Below are positions 18,428 through 27,859 of a stretch of 64,000 bases of DNA, in pieces. The stretch spans positions 1 to 64,000 of the forward strand of contig NZ_PKDG01000022.1 in assembly GCF_002863005.1 (NCBI RefSeq), given 5' to 3'. Position numbers and translations under genes: made by a program. The number at the start of each line of letters is the position of its first letter. The stretch's first letter is position 1. This DNA is from Pseudoxanthomonas sp. Lineage in GTDB: Bacteria > Pseudomonadota > Gammaproteobacteria > Xanthomonadales > Xanthomonadaceae. The notes beneath the pieces are model-generated. The model was not told where the DNA came from and made no database searches. It saw nothing but the letters and a program-made list of their open reading frames with translations.

Positions 18428-20429
18428 GTGCGTTCTCCTGGGTTGGCGGAGCTTCGGGGGAAGCGGCGGCCCTGTCCAGCCGGCGCCGGATCGCGAGCAC
18501 GGTGATGTCGTCGGATTGCGGTGCGGGATCGGTAAATGCGTGAACCCGCGCGATCAGCGCCTCGCACTGCTCGCGCGCGGTCGCGCCGGACCGCAGCGCA
18601 TCCGGGATGCGTTCGGGGCCGAAGGCGACGTCGCGGCTGTCGAACGCTTCGGTGATGCCGTCGGTCCAGGCCAGCAGCGTGGCTCCGGCCGGCAATTGCC
18701 CGGACCACAGCGGGAACGCATCGCCCACCTCGAAACCCAGTGGCGGCCCCGGCTGCACCGGCAAGGCCTCGTGGCGGCCATCGGCATGCAGCAGCAACGG
18801 CGCATCGTGGCCGGCACTGGCCAGCACGCAGGCGCCGCTGCGCACGTCCACGCGCCCGCACAGCACCGTGGCGAACATGCACGCATCGTTGCCCTGCACC
18901 AGTCGCCGCGACGCTTCCGCCAGTACGCGCTCCGGCGACGGATGGGTACTGGCGGCCACCTCCAGCACGGTGACGGTGCGCGCCATGAAGAGCGCGGCGG
19001 GCACGCCCTTGTCCGACACGTCGCCGATGGCGAACCACAGGCCGTCGGGATCGGTCTGGATGAAGCAGTAGAAGTCGCCGCCCACGGCCTTGGCCGGTTC
19101 CAGCCGTGCATACGCTTCCAGATGCGCGTCCTCGCGATCGATGACGCGCCCTGGCGGCAGCATCGCCTGCTGGATCTCGCGTGCGATCGACAGCTCGCTC
19201 TCCAGCTTCTGCCGCGCGGCGGTCATGTCCTCGATCTCGTGCAGCTGCTGGCGGATGGAAACGCGCGCGTGTTCCAGCGTGCGCGCCATCTGGCCGACTT
19301 CGTCGCGACGCTGCACGAACGGCACCGGCATGTCGTAGTCGCCCTGGGCCAGGCGTGCCGCGGAGGAGGAGAGGTCTTCGACGGGCTGGCTGACGTGGCG
19401 CGCCAGCTTGCTCACCACCAGCATGCACACCAGCGCCAGCAGGGTGCCGATGGCGACCAGCAGCCACAACGCCTGCGTCAGGCGGGCAGTGACCAGGTCG
19501 TAGGACTGCGCCACCAGCAGGGTCCAGCCGCTGTCGCCCACCGGCTCCGCCACGGTGTAGCGCCGCTCGCCGCTTACCGCATCCACGTGGAGGTGCTGCA
19601 GCGGGCGCCGTACACGGACGGCCTGGGCGATCTCGCCGAGATCCACGCGCCCGCTGCGCGCGATGTAGTCCTCCAGCGTTTCCTCGCGTTCGACGCCGAC
19701 CTCGGGATTCAGCGCCAGCGTGCCGGCCGGTGCCACCAGCGAGACGCGCCAGCCCGGCAGGTGGGCCAGCGCATCGACCATGTCGGTCAGGCTGGTCAGC
19801 GGCAGGTCCAGGCTGACCATGCCGCGTGTGCGGGCGCCGCGCCCGGGTTCGCGCAGTGGCATGTTGTAGGTGACCATCCACACGTCGCCGGCGGTCTGGT
19901 TGAGGTACGGCTCCGACCACCAGCCCGCGGGTGCGGCCACGGTGCGCTGGTACCAGCCCTGTTCGCGGAAGGCATATCCGTCGGCGATGAAATCGCGGTC
20001 GCTGCCGTTCGCGGCCACGTAGCGCGCGAACGGCGCGTCCTCCTTCGCGCGCGCCTCCAGGATCAGCAGGCCGCCCACGCAACCGGGCGTGGCCTTCACC
20101 ATCGCGCGCAGGGTGGTGGTCAATTCGTCGGGCGACAGCTGCGCGTTGCCCACCAGTTCCGACATGCCCTGCGTGGTGATGGTCACCACGTGCAATGCGC
20201 CGTCGATCCGCTGCGCGGCTTCCTGCGCCGTCGCCTGCGTGTCGCGGCGCGCGTCGTCCAGGATCATGCGGCGCGCGTACCACGCGGTCGCCACCACCAG
20301 CAGCACCAGCAGCACCACGTTGACCAGGCCGGCCCACAGGGCGATGCGCGTGCGCAGGCTGCTGCGCCAGTGCGCGGCACCGGCGACATCGCGTTCTGGC
20401 ACGACACTGCTGGGCACTGCGTTGCGCAT
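18399..20429 (-). CDS. Membrane PP2C (SpoIIE/RsbU-type) phosphatase with dCache sensor
   Basis: 676 residues. A membrane helix at about 30-50 is followed by a large periplasmic sensor (about 55-310, with FREQGWYQR and MVTYNMPLRE typical of dCache), a second helix, a HAMP segment (VSQPVEDLSSSAARLAQGDY) and a SpoIIE-type PP2C domain. The metal-site motifs are VGGDFYCFI, AIGDVSDKGVPAALFMA, SAGHDAPLLL and AWTDGITEAFD. It should dephosphorylate the STAS proteins in response to an external signal. It is the first gene of the partner-switching operon and overlaps the kinase gene by 29 bases. Confidence 0.92.
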   Translation of the reverse strand: MRNAVPSSVVPERDVAGAAHWRSSLRTRIALWAGLVNVVLLVLLVVATAWYARRMILDDARRDTQATAQEAAQRIDGALHVVTITTQGMSELVGNAQLSPDELTTTLRAMVKATPGCVGGLLILEARAKEDAPFARYVAANGSDRDFIADGYAFREQGWYQRTVAAPAGWWSEPYLNQTAGDVWMVTYNMPLREPGRGARTRGMVSLDLPLTSLTDMVDALAHLPGWRVSLVAPAGTLALNPEVGVEREETLEDYIARSGRVDLGEIAQAVRVRRPLQHLHVDAVSGERRYTVAEPVGDSGWTLLVAQSYDLVTARLTQALWLLVAIGTLLALVCMLVVSKLARHVSQPVEDLSSSAARLAQGDYDMPVPFVQRRDEVGQMARTLEHARVSIRQQLHEIEDMTAARQKLESELSIAREIQQAMLPPGRVIDREDAHLEAYARLEPAKAVGGDFYCFIQTDPDGLWFAIGDVSDKGVPAALFMARTVTVLEVAASTHPSPERVLAEASRRLVQGNDACMFATVLCGRVDVRSGACVLASAGHDAPLLLHADGRHEALPVQPGPPLGFEVGDAFPLWSGQLPAGATLLAWTDGITEAFDSRDVAFGPERIPDALRSGATAREQCEALIARVHAFTDPAPQSDDITVLAIRRRLDRAAASPEAPPTQENAHADATVHPA

Positions 20430-20663
20430 GCCGACCCTGTTCGTCGCGTTCCCCCCGGACGCCGATCATACGCCCGCACCGCGTGCTGCATCGCAATAAC
20501 CCAAAGGTCTGATTTTGGTGTGGTGGTTGTCCCGGGACAGGCACGCAATGTCCTCTCCATACGCCTGCGTAGCCAGGCTCGGCGCGGGGTGCGTGCGTTA
20601 CACTTCAAGGCTCTACAAGTAACGGCGACGCCACGCCCCACGCGCGGCGCAACAGGAGTGGGA

Positions 20664-23357
20664 ATGAACTGGTTGAACGAGATGTTGCAGAGCGATCCGG
20701 ACCCGCAGGAATCCCGCGAATGGATCGATTCCATGCAGGCGGTGATCGAGAAGAACGGCGCCCTGCGTGCTCACCAGTTGCTCGAAGGCATGGTCGAAGT
20801 CACCCGCCGCGCCGGTGCCTACCTGCCGTTCTCGCCGACCACCGAATACGTCAACACCATCGCGCCGCAGAACGAGGCCAAGAGCCCCGGTGACGCCGCG
20901 CTGGAATGGCGCATCCGTTCGATCATCCGCTGGAACGCGATGGCCACCGTCGTGCGCGCCAACCGCAAGCCCGGCGACCTCGGCGGCCACATCGCCAGTT
21001 TCGCCTCCGGCGCCACGCTGTACGACGTCGGCTTCAACCACTTCTGGCGCGCGCCCAGCGACAGCCATCCGGGCGACCTGCTGTTCATCCAGGGCCACAG
21101 CGCGCCGGGCATCTACGCGCGTTCGTTCCTGGAAGGCCGCATCAGCGAGCAGCAGCTCGACAACTTCCGCATGGAAGTCGACGGCCAGGGCATCTCGTCC
21201 TATCCGCATCCGTGGCTGATGCCGGATTACTGGCAGACCCCGACCGTCTCGATGGGCCTGGGCCCGCTGGCGGCGATCTACCAGGCGCAGTTCATGAAGT
21301 ACCTGGAGCACCGCGGCCTGATCGAGAAGTCCGACCGCAAGGTGTGGTGCTTCATCGGCGACGGCGAGAGCGACGAGCCGGAAACCCTCGGCGCGATCGC
21401 GCTGGCTGGCCGCGAAGGCCTCGACAACCTGATCTTCGTCGTCAACTGCAACCTGCAGCGCCTCGATGGCCCGGTGCGCGGCAACGGCAAGATCATCCAG
21501 GAACTGGAAGGCGTGTTCCGCGGCGGCGGCTGGAACGTCATCAAGCTGCTGTGGGGCAGCTACTGGGATCCGCTCCTCGCGCGCGACACCGACGGCGTGC
21601 TGAAGAAGCTGATGATGGAAACCGTCGACGGCGAATACCAGAACTGCAAGGCGTTCGGCGGCAAGTACACGCGCGACAACTTCTTCGGCAAGTACCCGGA
21701 GACGGCGGCCATGGTCGCCAACCTGTCCGACGACGACATCTGGCGCCTCAACCGCGGCGGCCACGATCCGCACAAGGTCTACGCGGCCTACCACGAGGCG
21801 GTGAACACCAAGGGCATGCCCACGGTGATCCTGGCCAAGACGGTGAAGGGCTACGGCATGGGCTCGGCGGGCGAATCGCTCAACCCGACCCACCAGACCA
21901 AGAAGCTGGACGACGAAGCCATCCGCACGTTCCGCGACCGCTTCAACATCCCGGTCAGCGACAAGCAGCTGGAAGAATCGGCGCAGGTGCCGTTCTACCA
22001 CCCGGGCGAGGACTCGCCGGAAATCCAGTACCTGAAGTCGCGCCGCGCCGCGCTCGGCGGTTACCTGCCGCAGCGTCGTCGCAAGGCCAGCGAGTCGTTC
22101 GAGACGCCGAAGCTGGAAGCCTTCGATCGCCTGCTGAAGAGCACCGGCGACCGCGAGATTTCCACCACGATGGCGTTCGTGCAGGGCCTGAACATCGCGC
22201 TGCGCGACAAGCAGGTCGGCCCGCGCCTGGTGCCGATCGTCGCCGACGAGGCGCGCACGTTCGGCATGGAAGGCATGTTCCGCCAGATCGGCATCTACGC
22301 GCCGTTCGGCCAGAAGTACAAGCCGGTCGATGCCGACCAGCTGATGTACTACCGCGAGGACCAGTCCGGCCAGGTGCTGCAGCAGGGCATCAGCGAGCCG
22401 GGCGCGATGTCGTCGTGGATGGCGGCGGGCACCAGCTATTCGGTCAGCAACGTGCCGATGCTGCCGTTCTACATCTACTACTCGATGTTCGGCTTCCAGC
22501 GCATCGGCGACATCGCGTGGCAGGCGGCGGACATGCGTACGCGCGGCTTCCTGCTGGGCGGCACCGCGGGCCGCACGACGCTCAACGGTGAAGGCCTGCA
22601 GCACGAAGACGGTTTCAGCCACGTCATCGCCGGCAGCATCCCGAACGTGCGCAGCTACGACCCGACCTTCGGTTTCGAAGTCGCGGTGGTCCTGCAGCAC
22701 GGCATGCAGAAGATGCTGCAGGAGCAGGTGGACGAGTACTACTACGTCACCCTGATGAACGAGAACTACAGCCATCCGGAAATGCCTGCAGGCGCGGCCG
22801 ACGGCATCATCAAGGGCATGTACCTGCTCACCGATGCCGGCAAGCCGAAGAAGGGCGAGCTGCGCGTGCAGCTGATGGGCAGCGGCACCATCCTGCGCGA
22901 GGCGATCGCGGCGGCCGAGCTGCTGGACAAGGATTTCGGCGTCACCGCCGACATCTGGTCGTGCCCGAGCTTCAACGAGCTGCGTCGCGATGGTTTCGAC
23001 GCCGAGCGCTGGAACCGCCTGAACCCGGAAGCGAAGACGCCGCGCAAGGCGTACGTGACGGAACTGCTGGAAGGCCGCCAGGGTCCTGCCATCGCTGCCA
23101 CCGACTACGTGCGCGCCTACAGCGACCAGATCCGCGCGTTCGTGCCGATGGCGTACACGGCCCTGGGCACGGATGGCTTCGGCCGCAGCGACACCCGCGC
23201 CAACCTGCGCCGCCACTTCGAAGTGGACCGCTACTACATCGCCCACGCCGCCATCGCCGCCCTGGCGAAGGAAGGCAAGATGACCGCCAAGGACGTCGCC
23301 CGCGCGATCAAGCAGTACAAGATCGATGTGGAGAAAGCGAACCCGGTGACGGTGTGA
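20664..23357 (+). CDS. aceE: Pyruvate dehydrogenase E1 component, homodimeric type
   Basis: An 897-residue thiamine-pyrophosphate enzyme that decarboxylates pyruvate and acetylates the lipoyl E2. The TPP/Mg motif begins GDGESDEPETLG and closes at VNCNLQRLDGPVRGNGKI (residues about 231-272). The conserved SYSVSNVPMLPFYIYYSMFGF-like stretch (here about residues 590-610) and EGLQHEDGFSHV follow. Length matches E. coli AceE. CAGGAGTGGGA upstream is the ribosome-binding site. TACACT at 20599-20604 is a possible -10. No E2 or E3 gene follows; a terminator ends the transcript, so those subunits are encoded elsewhere. Confidence 0.97.
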   Translation: MNWLNEMLQSDPDPQESREWIDSMQAVIEKNGALRAHQLLEGMVEVTRRAGAYLPFSPTTEYVNTIAPQNEAKSPGDAALEWRIRSIIRWNAMATVVRANRKPGDLGGHIASFASGATLYDVGFNHFWRAPSDSHPGDLLFIQGHSAPGIYARSFLEGRISEQQLDNFRMEVDGQGISSYPHPWLMPDYWQTPTVSMGLGPLAAIYQAQFMKYLEHRGLIEKSDRKVWCFIGDGESDEPETLGAIALAGREGLDNLIFVVNCNLQRLDGPVRGNGKIIQELEGVFRGGGWNVIKLLWGSYWDPLLARDTDGVLKKLMMETVDGEYQNCKAFGGKYTRDNFFGKYPETAAMVANLSDDDIWRLNRGGHDPHKVYAAYHEAVNTKGMPTVILAKTVKGYGMGSAGESLNPTHQTKKLDDEAIRTFRDRFNIPVSDKQLEESAQVPFYHPGEDSPEIQYLKSRRAALGGYLPQRRRKASESFETPKLEAFDRLLKSTGDREISTTMAFVQGLNIALRDKQVGPRLVPIVADEARTFGMEGMFRQIGIYAPFGQKYKPVDADQLMYYREDQSGQVLQQGISEPGAMSSWMAAGTSYSVSNVPMLPFYIYYSMFGFQRIGDIAWQAADMRTRGFLLGGTAGRTTLNGEGLQHEDGFSHVIAGSIPNVRSYDPTFGFEVAVVLQHGMQKMLQEQVDEYYYVTLMNENYSHPEMPAGAADGIIKGMYLLTDAGKPKKGELRVQLMGSGTILREAIAAAELLDKDFGVTADIWSCPSFNELRRDGFDAERWNRLNPEAKTPRKAYVTELLEGRQGPAIAATDYVRAYSDQIRAFVPMAYTALGTDGFGRSDTRANLRRHFEVDRYYIAHAAIAALAKEGKMTAKDVARAIKQYKIDVEKANPVTV

Positions 23358-23401
23358 TGCACGCCGTTCCTCCCCGTACGCGGCGAGGATGACCGGACGA
23401 A

Positions 23402-23426
23402 GAAGCGGCCCATGGCCGCTTTTTTG
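23402..23426 (+). terminator. Rho-independent terminator after aceE
   Basis: Stem AAGCGGCC / GGCCGCTT with loop CAT, followed by a run of six T. Confidence 0.88.
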
Positions 23427-23439
23427 TTGCCCGAGCGAT

Positions 23440-23465
23440 TGACAGTCCGTGAACCAAGGTTCACA
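23440..23465 (+). promoter_or_regulatory. Promoter and operator of the toxin-antitoxin pair
   Basis: TTGACA (23440-23445) is a consensus -35. Directly after it lies a perfect 16-base palindrome, GTGAACCAAGGTTCAC (23450-23465), placed across the spacer and likely -10 region. It sits 35 bases before the toxin ATG. Antitoxins of this kind repress their own operon, so this is the expected binding site. Confidence 0.65.
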
Positions 23466-23499
23466 GTTCAGGCCGCATCGACGTCAAGGATGACGCTGC

Positions 23500-23796
23500 A
23501 TGATGGAGGTCAGGAAGACACGGATATTCGAGGACTGGCTTGTTTCGCTGCGCGACCGGCAGGCGAGGATGCGTATCCAGGCGCGGATCGATCGGCTCGC
23601 CTTCGGCAACCCGGGACAGCATCGCGTGCTGACCGGCGGAGTGTGCGAGATGAAGATCGATTGCGGCCAGGGTTACCGCGTTTATTTCACCCGCCACGGT
23701 GACGCATGGGTCGTGCTGCTGTGCGGAGGCGACAAGGCATCGCAGCGAGCGGACATCAAGATGGCGTTGGCGCTGGCGAGCGCGTTGGAGAACTGA
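23500..23796 (+). CDS. RelE/ParE-superfamily toxin (HigB-like addiction killer)
   Basis: 98 residues. KTRIFEDWLVSLRDRQARMR is the N-terminal helix pair of the HigB-like killer family, and the C-terminal half has GGVCEMKIDCGQGYRVYFTR and VVLLCGGDKASQRADI with the conserved basic and aromatic residues. Such proteins are ribosome-dependent mRNA interferases. The toxin-first order and the immediately following antitoxin match HigBA-type pairs. The stop is one base from the antitoxin ATG. Confidence 0.88.
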   Translation: MMEVRKTRIFEDWLVSLRDRQARMRIQARIDRLAFGNPGQHRVLTGGVCEMKIDCGQGYRVYFTRHGDAWVVLLCGGDKASQRADIKMALALASALEN

Positions 23797-23797
23797 C

Positions 23798-24184
23798 ATG
23801 GCACTGAAGACCACGCCGTGGGATTCGGCGGAATACCTGAAGACGGAGGCGGACATCACCGCCTATCTGGATGCGTGCTTCGAGGAGGCTGGCGATGATC
23901 CCGCGTTCCTGGTGCATGCGCTGGGTGTGGCGGCGCGTGCGCGCAACATGAGCCAATTGGCGCGCGACACCGGATTGACGCGCGAGGGCCTGTACAAGGC
24001 GTTGTCCAGCAGCGGAAATCCGAGCTTCGGCACGGTGCTGAAAGTGGCCGATGCGATGGGCTATCGGTTCGCGCTGGTCAGCAAGCGGGCCAAACCAAGT
24101 CGCAGGGCGGGCAAGCGGGCCTTGGTGCCGGATGCACCGACCGGCGCAGGCAAGCGGCGTGTCGCGCAGGCCAGGCAGGGATGA
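23798..24184 (+). CDS. HTH antitoxin of the HigA-like addiction family
   Basis: 128 residues. The family signature WDSAEYLKTEADITAYLDAC opens the protein. A helix-turn-helix follows at about 55-95 (NMSQLARDTGLTREGLYKAL, then SFGTVLKVADAMGYRF). It neutralises the upstream toxin and represses the operon. The start at 23798 follows the toxin stop directly. The last 30 residues are a very basic Lys/Arg/Ala tail beyond the usual family length (about 100), possibly a DNA- or RNA-binding extension. Confidence 0.88.
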   Translation: MALKTTPWDSAEYLKTEADITAYLDACFEEAGDDPAFLVHALGVAARARNMSQLARDTGLTREGLYKALSSSGNPSFGTVLKVADAMGYRFALVSKRAKPSRRAGKRALVPDAPTGAGKRRVAQARQG

Positions 24185-24218
24185 GGAACACCACTGTCAG
24201 GCAGCGTGCAGCTTCGGC

Positions 24219-25313
24219 ATGACGCTCACCCTCGACCACCTGCGCCGCTATGCCATCGCGCGCAGCCTGTTCAAACCGACCACCCTGCCGCGGGCGATCC
24301 AGCGGCTGGGTTTCGTGCAGGCGGACCCGATCCGGGCGCCGGCACGCGCGCAGGACCTCACCCTGCGCCACCGTGTCGCCGGTTACCGCGCCGGTGATCT
24401 GGAAAGGCGGTATCCGCGGCTGCCGCTGGAAGAAGACTTCTTCGTTAACTACGGTTTCCTGCCGCGCGCACATCACCAGCTGATGCATCCGCGCACGGCC
24501 CGCGAAGCATGGAAGCCCGCGCGCTGGAAGCAGGCGCGTGCGGTACTGGATTTCGTCAGTGAGCGCGGCACGTCGCATCCACGCGACGTGGATGCGCACT
24601 TCGGGCATGGCAAGACGACCAACTGGTTCGGTGGTTCGTCGAACGCGAGCACGCAGTTGCTGGACGGCATGCACTACCGCGGGCTGTTGCGGGTCGCGCG
24701 TCGCGAGGGCGGTACGCGGGTCTATGCGCCGCGCATCGGCGAAGCGACGCCGGTTGCAATGTCCGACGCGGAGGCGCGGCTGGACGCGTTGCTCGACATC
24801 ATCGTCAACAAGTACGCGCCGTTGCCGGCGGCCAGTCTGGGCCAGTTGCTGGGCTATCTGCGCAGCGGCGTGCCGCAGTGGGCGGGCCTGCGTGCGGCGG
24901 CGCTGAAGCGTGCGCGCCAGCGCTTGGGCACGGCACGGGTCGACGGGGTGGACTGGTACTGGCCGGCAGACGAAGATCCGCGCTCACGGCGCTGGAAGCC
25001 GGATGACCAGATGCGCCTGCTGACGCCGTTCGATCCGGTGGTGTGGGACCGGCGCCGCTTCGAGATGTTCTGGGGCTGGACGTATCGCTTCGAGGCGTAC
25101 ACGCCGGCACCGAAGCGGAAGTTGGGGTATTACGCGCTACCAGTGCTGTGGGGCGACCGGGTGATCGGGTGGGCGAATCTCAGCGTAATCGATGGGGGGC
25201 TGCGGTCGACGTTTGGGTATGTGGACGGGAAGGCGCCGCTGGATAGGGCGTTTCGGGGTGGGCTTGATGGGGAATTGGAGCGTATTCGGGCGTTCCTGGG
25301 TCTGCTTGAATGA
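24219..25313 (+). CDS. AlkZ/YcaQ-family DNA glycosylase-like protein
   Basis: 364 residues of winged-helix repeats typical of the HTH_42 family, which includes the crosslink-repair glycosylases AlkZ and YcaQ. The N-terminal LGFVQADPIRAPARAQDL carries the Q-x-D catalytic pattern of the YcaQ subgroup. Further conserved parts are the FVNYGFLPRAHHQLMHPR, LLTPFDPVVWDRRR and FEAYTPAPKRKLGYYALP stretches. It should remove alkylated or crosslinked bases from DNA. The 3' end of the gene is less GC-rich and borders the AT-rich island, so the island inserted right after its stop. Substrate is inferred from the family. Confidence 0.85.
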   Translation: MTLTLDHLRRYAIARSLFKPTTLPRAIQRLGFVQADPIRAPARAQDLTLRHRVAGYRAGDLERRYPRLPLEEDFFVNYGFLPRAHHQLMHPRTAREAWKPARWKQARAVLDFVSERGTSHPRDVDAHFGHGKTTNWFGGSSNASTQLLDGMHYRGLLRVARREGGTRVYAPRIGEATPVAMSDAEARLDALLDIIVNKYAPLPAASLGQLLGYLRSGVPQWAGLRAAALKRARQRLGTARVDGVDWYWPADEDPRSRRWKPDDQMRLLTPFDPVVWDRRRFEMFWGWTYRFEAYTPAPKRKLGYYALPVLWGDRVIGWANLSVIDGGLRSTFGYVDGKAPLDRAFRGGLDGELERIRAFLGLLE

Positions 25314-25495
25314 AAAACACGCTTAGTATTGGCGAAGATCGACGTGTTATAGCTAAGCTAAGTTGTTAAAAATCAGTGTTTGAGTGCGCCCTCTTACTTT
25401 CGCGAACACGTCGCTCGCTTGGAGCTGAGTCGAGCAGACACGCGCCGTGAGGGGACTTAGAGTTTGCGAGATGCTTGATGTATTCCTAGGTAAAG

Positions 25496-27859
25496 GTGGC
25501 GAGCTTGTCAAAGAATGATGGACTACATTTTGATGTCAGCACCGGCTTGAAGCGGGTGCTCGGCCGCGAGCTAATTACAGATGACGAAGTCGCAATCTTC
25601 GAGCTCGTAAAAAACTCATTTGATGCAAGCGCGAGCAGTGTCCAGCTCTACTTTGGAGATGAAGTAATTTGTGTTGCCGACAATGGCGTCGGAATGTCCT
25701 ACGAGGACCTGACAAGCAAGTGGTTGTTCGTGGCCTACTCATCGAAGCGCTCAGACGAGCGGGCGGATGACTTTCGGAATCTCGCAGCGGACCGTCGGCA
25801 CTATGCTGGCAGCAAAGGCATAGGAAGATTCTCTTCCGATCGCTTGGGAGAGGAAGTCGTCATTCAGAGTCGTACACACGGGGCGGGCGAAACCGTCCAT
25901 CAGTTGACCGTAGATTGGGAATTATTCGAGAAGGACTCTAAAGAGCATTTCGATAAGGTCCCGGTTGCCTATGTCAGTAAGCAATCTTTTGATGTGCCTA
26001 CAGAGCTGCGCGGCTTTGATGGCGCGACTGAGCACGGAACGGTCGTGACGATTCGCAGGCTGAGGCGCCCTTGGACTCGGCAGAGGATCTTGGAGCTAAA
26101 AGCATCGCTAGCGAAGTTGATCAATCCTTTTGGAGAGGGGGTGGATGGATTTGGGATCGACATTCTTGCGCCTAATGAGGTTGCCCATGACGAAAGACTG
26201 ATCAGCTCCTCCGCAAAGAAGGATGAGGAGCCTTTGTCGAAAGACTTGGTTAACGGCCGAATCGGCAATTTCATATTCTCGACCCTTCGGGAAAAGACCA
26301 CCTTTATTAGCGTATCGATCGAAGAGGGGGAGCTGCGCACTACGCTTACGGATCGCGGCGAACTGATCTATCGGATTGCGGAGCCGAACACTTACGAGCT
26401 CCTGGAGCTCGCAGAATTCAGGTGCGATATCTACTATCTGAATCAATCTGCGAAACTTACTTTTGCACGAAGAGTCGGCCTGCCTTCTCTGCAGTTTGGA
26501 TCCGTGTTCCTTTTCAGGAACAACTTTAGGGTTTATCCGGTTGGCGAGGACGGAAATGATTGGTTTGGGTTTGATCGGAGAAAACAGCAGGGTTACGCAA
26601 GATTTCTCGGAACGCGCGAGATTATTGGCCGCGTTGACGTGTCCGGTTCGGATAAAGACTTCCAAGAAGCGTCGAGTCGAAATCAAGGACTAATAGAGAC
26701 GCCGGCTGTAGAGCAGTTGCGCAAAGCGGTTATGGATCACTGTTTAAAGCGTCTAGAGAAGTACGTGGTGCCGGTCTCTTGGATCGACAAGGGGGACGCC
26801 ACCGCAGAGGATCTATCGAGACTGATGACGGATCCAGGACGAGCCCGTGTAACCGCGGCCGTAGCGAGTCTCGTCGACAACGAGACGGTCCGCTTGCTGG
26901 AGTACAGCACTCGCCTAGTGGATCTTATTAACGAGCGTTCAGGAGAATTTGAAACGTCGCTGGTTGGCTTGCGATCAATCGCAGAAAAGATGGGTGACCA
27001 GGGAATGCTTGCTAGGATTGAGGCTGCCGAACATCGGTTCGATGATCTCAAAAAATCGGAGGCCGATGCTCGGCGAGTTGCCGACAGAGCGATGGCAGTA
27101 GCTGAAGCAGCGACTCGTCGCGCCGACGCGGCTGAAGTCGAGGTGGAGACTGAGCGGCGGCGCGGCCACTTTCTTGAGTCATTTGTAGGTGCGGATACAG
27201 CGACTATTCTGAATTTGCACCATCAAGTTACTATCTATGCCGTAGATATCGCTCAACAAATTGAGAACTTTCTTAGTCAGACGTCTGAGAAGACATCAAT
27301 TCCGCGAGAGGATGTTCTAAGAACCCTGGAGCAGATGGCTTTCCTCAATAAGAAAATCATGTCGATTACGAGATTCGCCACCAGGGCAAATTTCAAACTC
27401 GATTCCGAGAAAATTGAAACTGATCTCGCCGCTTTTATATATGACTACATTGAGCAGATCGCTCGCACTACCAGTAGTGCCCGCCTGCAAATAATTGCGG
27501 AGAATAGTCATCCAGGACTGAAGGTGCGGTTCAATCCTATTGATGCAGCTATTGTGGTCGACAATCTGATTAGCAACGCCAGAAGGTCGAGATCATCACG
27601 AATTAAGTTCGTTATTACTCAAAAAGACAAAGCTAGCCTCACAATTCATGTGAGCGACAACGGGCGAGGGCTGAGTGAGGGAACAAGTCGCTCGCGCATC
27701 TTTGAAATGGGATATACGACTACACAAGGCTCCGGTCTTGGGCTTTACCATGTCCGGCAAGCACTTGGGGAAATGGGCGGAAGTATCGAGCTTGATGATG
27801 AGGTGCAGTCAGGCCTCGGATTCGTAATTACGATTGCGATTACGAGGAGGGGAGCATGA
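25496..27859 (+). CDS. Soluble histidine kinase with N-terminal MORC/MutL-like ATPase domain
   Basis: 787 residues with no membrane segment or signal peptide. The N-terminal third is a GHKL ATPase of the HATPase_c_3 kind: FELVKNSFDA (Asn40), ADNGVGM (Asp62) and YAGSKGIGRFS (105-113). A coiled region covers about 490-560. NLHHQVTIYAVDIAQQI (His575/576) looks like a phospho-acceptor H-box. The C-terminus is a second ATPase of histidine-kinase type: DNLISNARRS, SDNGRGLSEG and QGSGLGLYHVRQALGEMGG. The start is a GTG; a TTG at 25505 is an alternative. It overlaps the receiver gene by four bases. It probably senses DNA damage or invasion through the N-terminal ATPase and signals by phosphotransfer (inference). 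Confidence 0.8.
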   Translation: MASLSKNDGLHFDVSTGLKRVLGRELITDDEVAIFELVKNSFDASASSVQLYFGDEVICVADNGVGMSYEDLTSKWLFVAYSSKRSDERADDFRNLAADRRHYAGSKGIGRFSSDRLGEEVVIQSRTHGAGETVHQLTVDWELFEKDSKEHFDKVPVAYVSKQSFDVPTELRGFDGATEHGTVVTIRRLRRPWTRQRILELKASLAKLINPFGEGVDGFGIDILAPNEVAHDERLISSSAKKDEEPLSKDLVNGRIGNFIFSTLREKTTFISVSIEEGELRTTLTDRGELIYRIAEPNTYELLELAEFRCDIYYLNQSAKLTFARRVGLPSLQFGSVFLFRNNFRVYPVGEDGNDWFGFDRRKQQGYARFLGTREIIGRVDVSGSDKDFQEASSRNQGLIETPAVEQLRKAVMDHCLKRLEKYVVPVSWIDKGDATAEDLSRLMTDPGRARVTAAVASLVDNETVRLLEYSTRLVDLINERSGEFETSLVGLRSIAEKMGDQGMLARIEAAEHRFDDLKKSEADARRVADRAMAVAEAATRRADAAEVEVETERRRGHFLESFVGADTATILNLHHQVTIYAVDIAQQIENFLSQTSEKTSIPREDVLRTLEQMAFLNKKIMSITRFATRANFKLDSEKIETDLAAFIYDYIEQIARTTSSARLQIIAENSHPGLKVRFNPIDAAIVVDNLISNARRSRSSRIKFVITQKDKASLTIHVSDNGRGLSEGTSRSRIFEMGYTTTQGSGLGLYHVRQALGEMGGSIELDDEVQSGLGFVITIAITRRGA

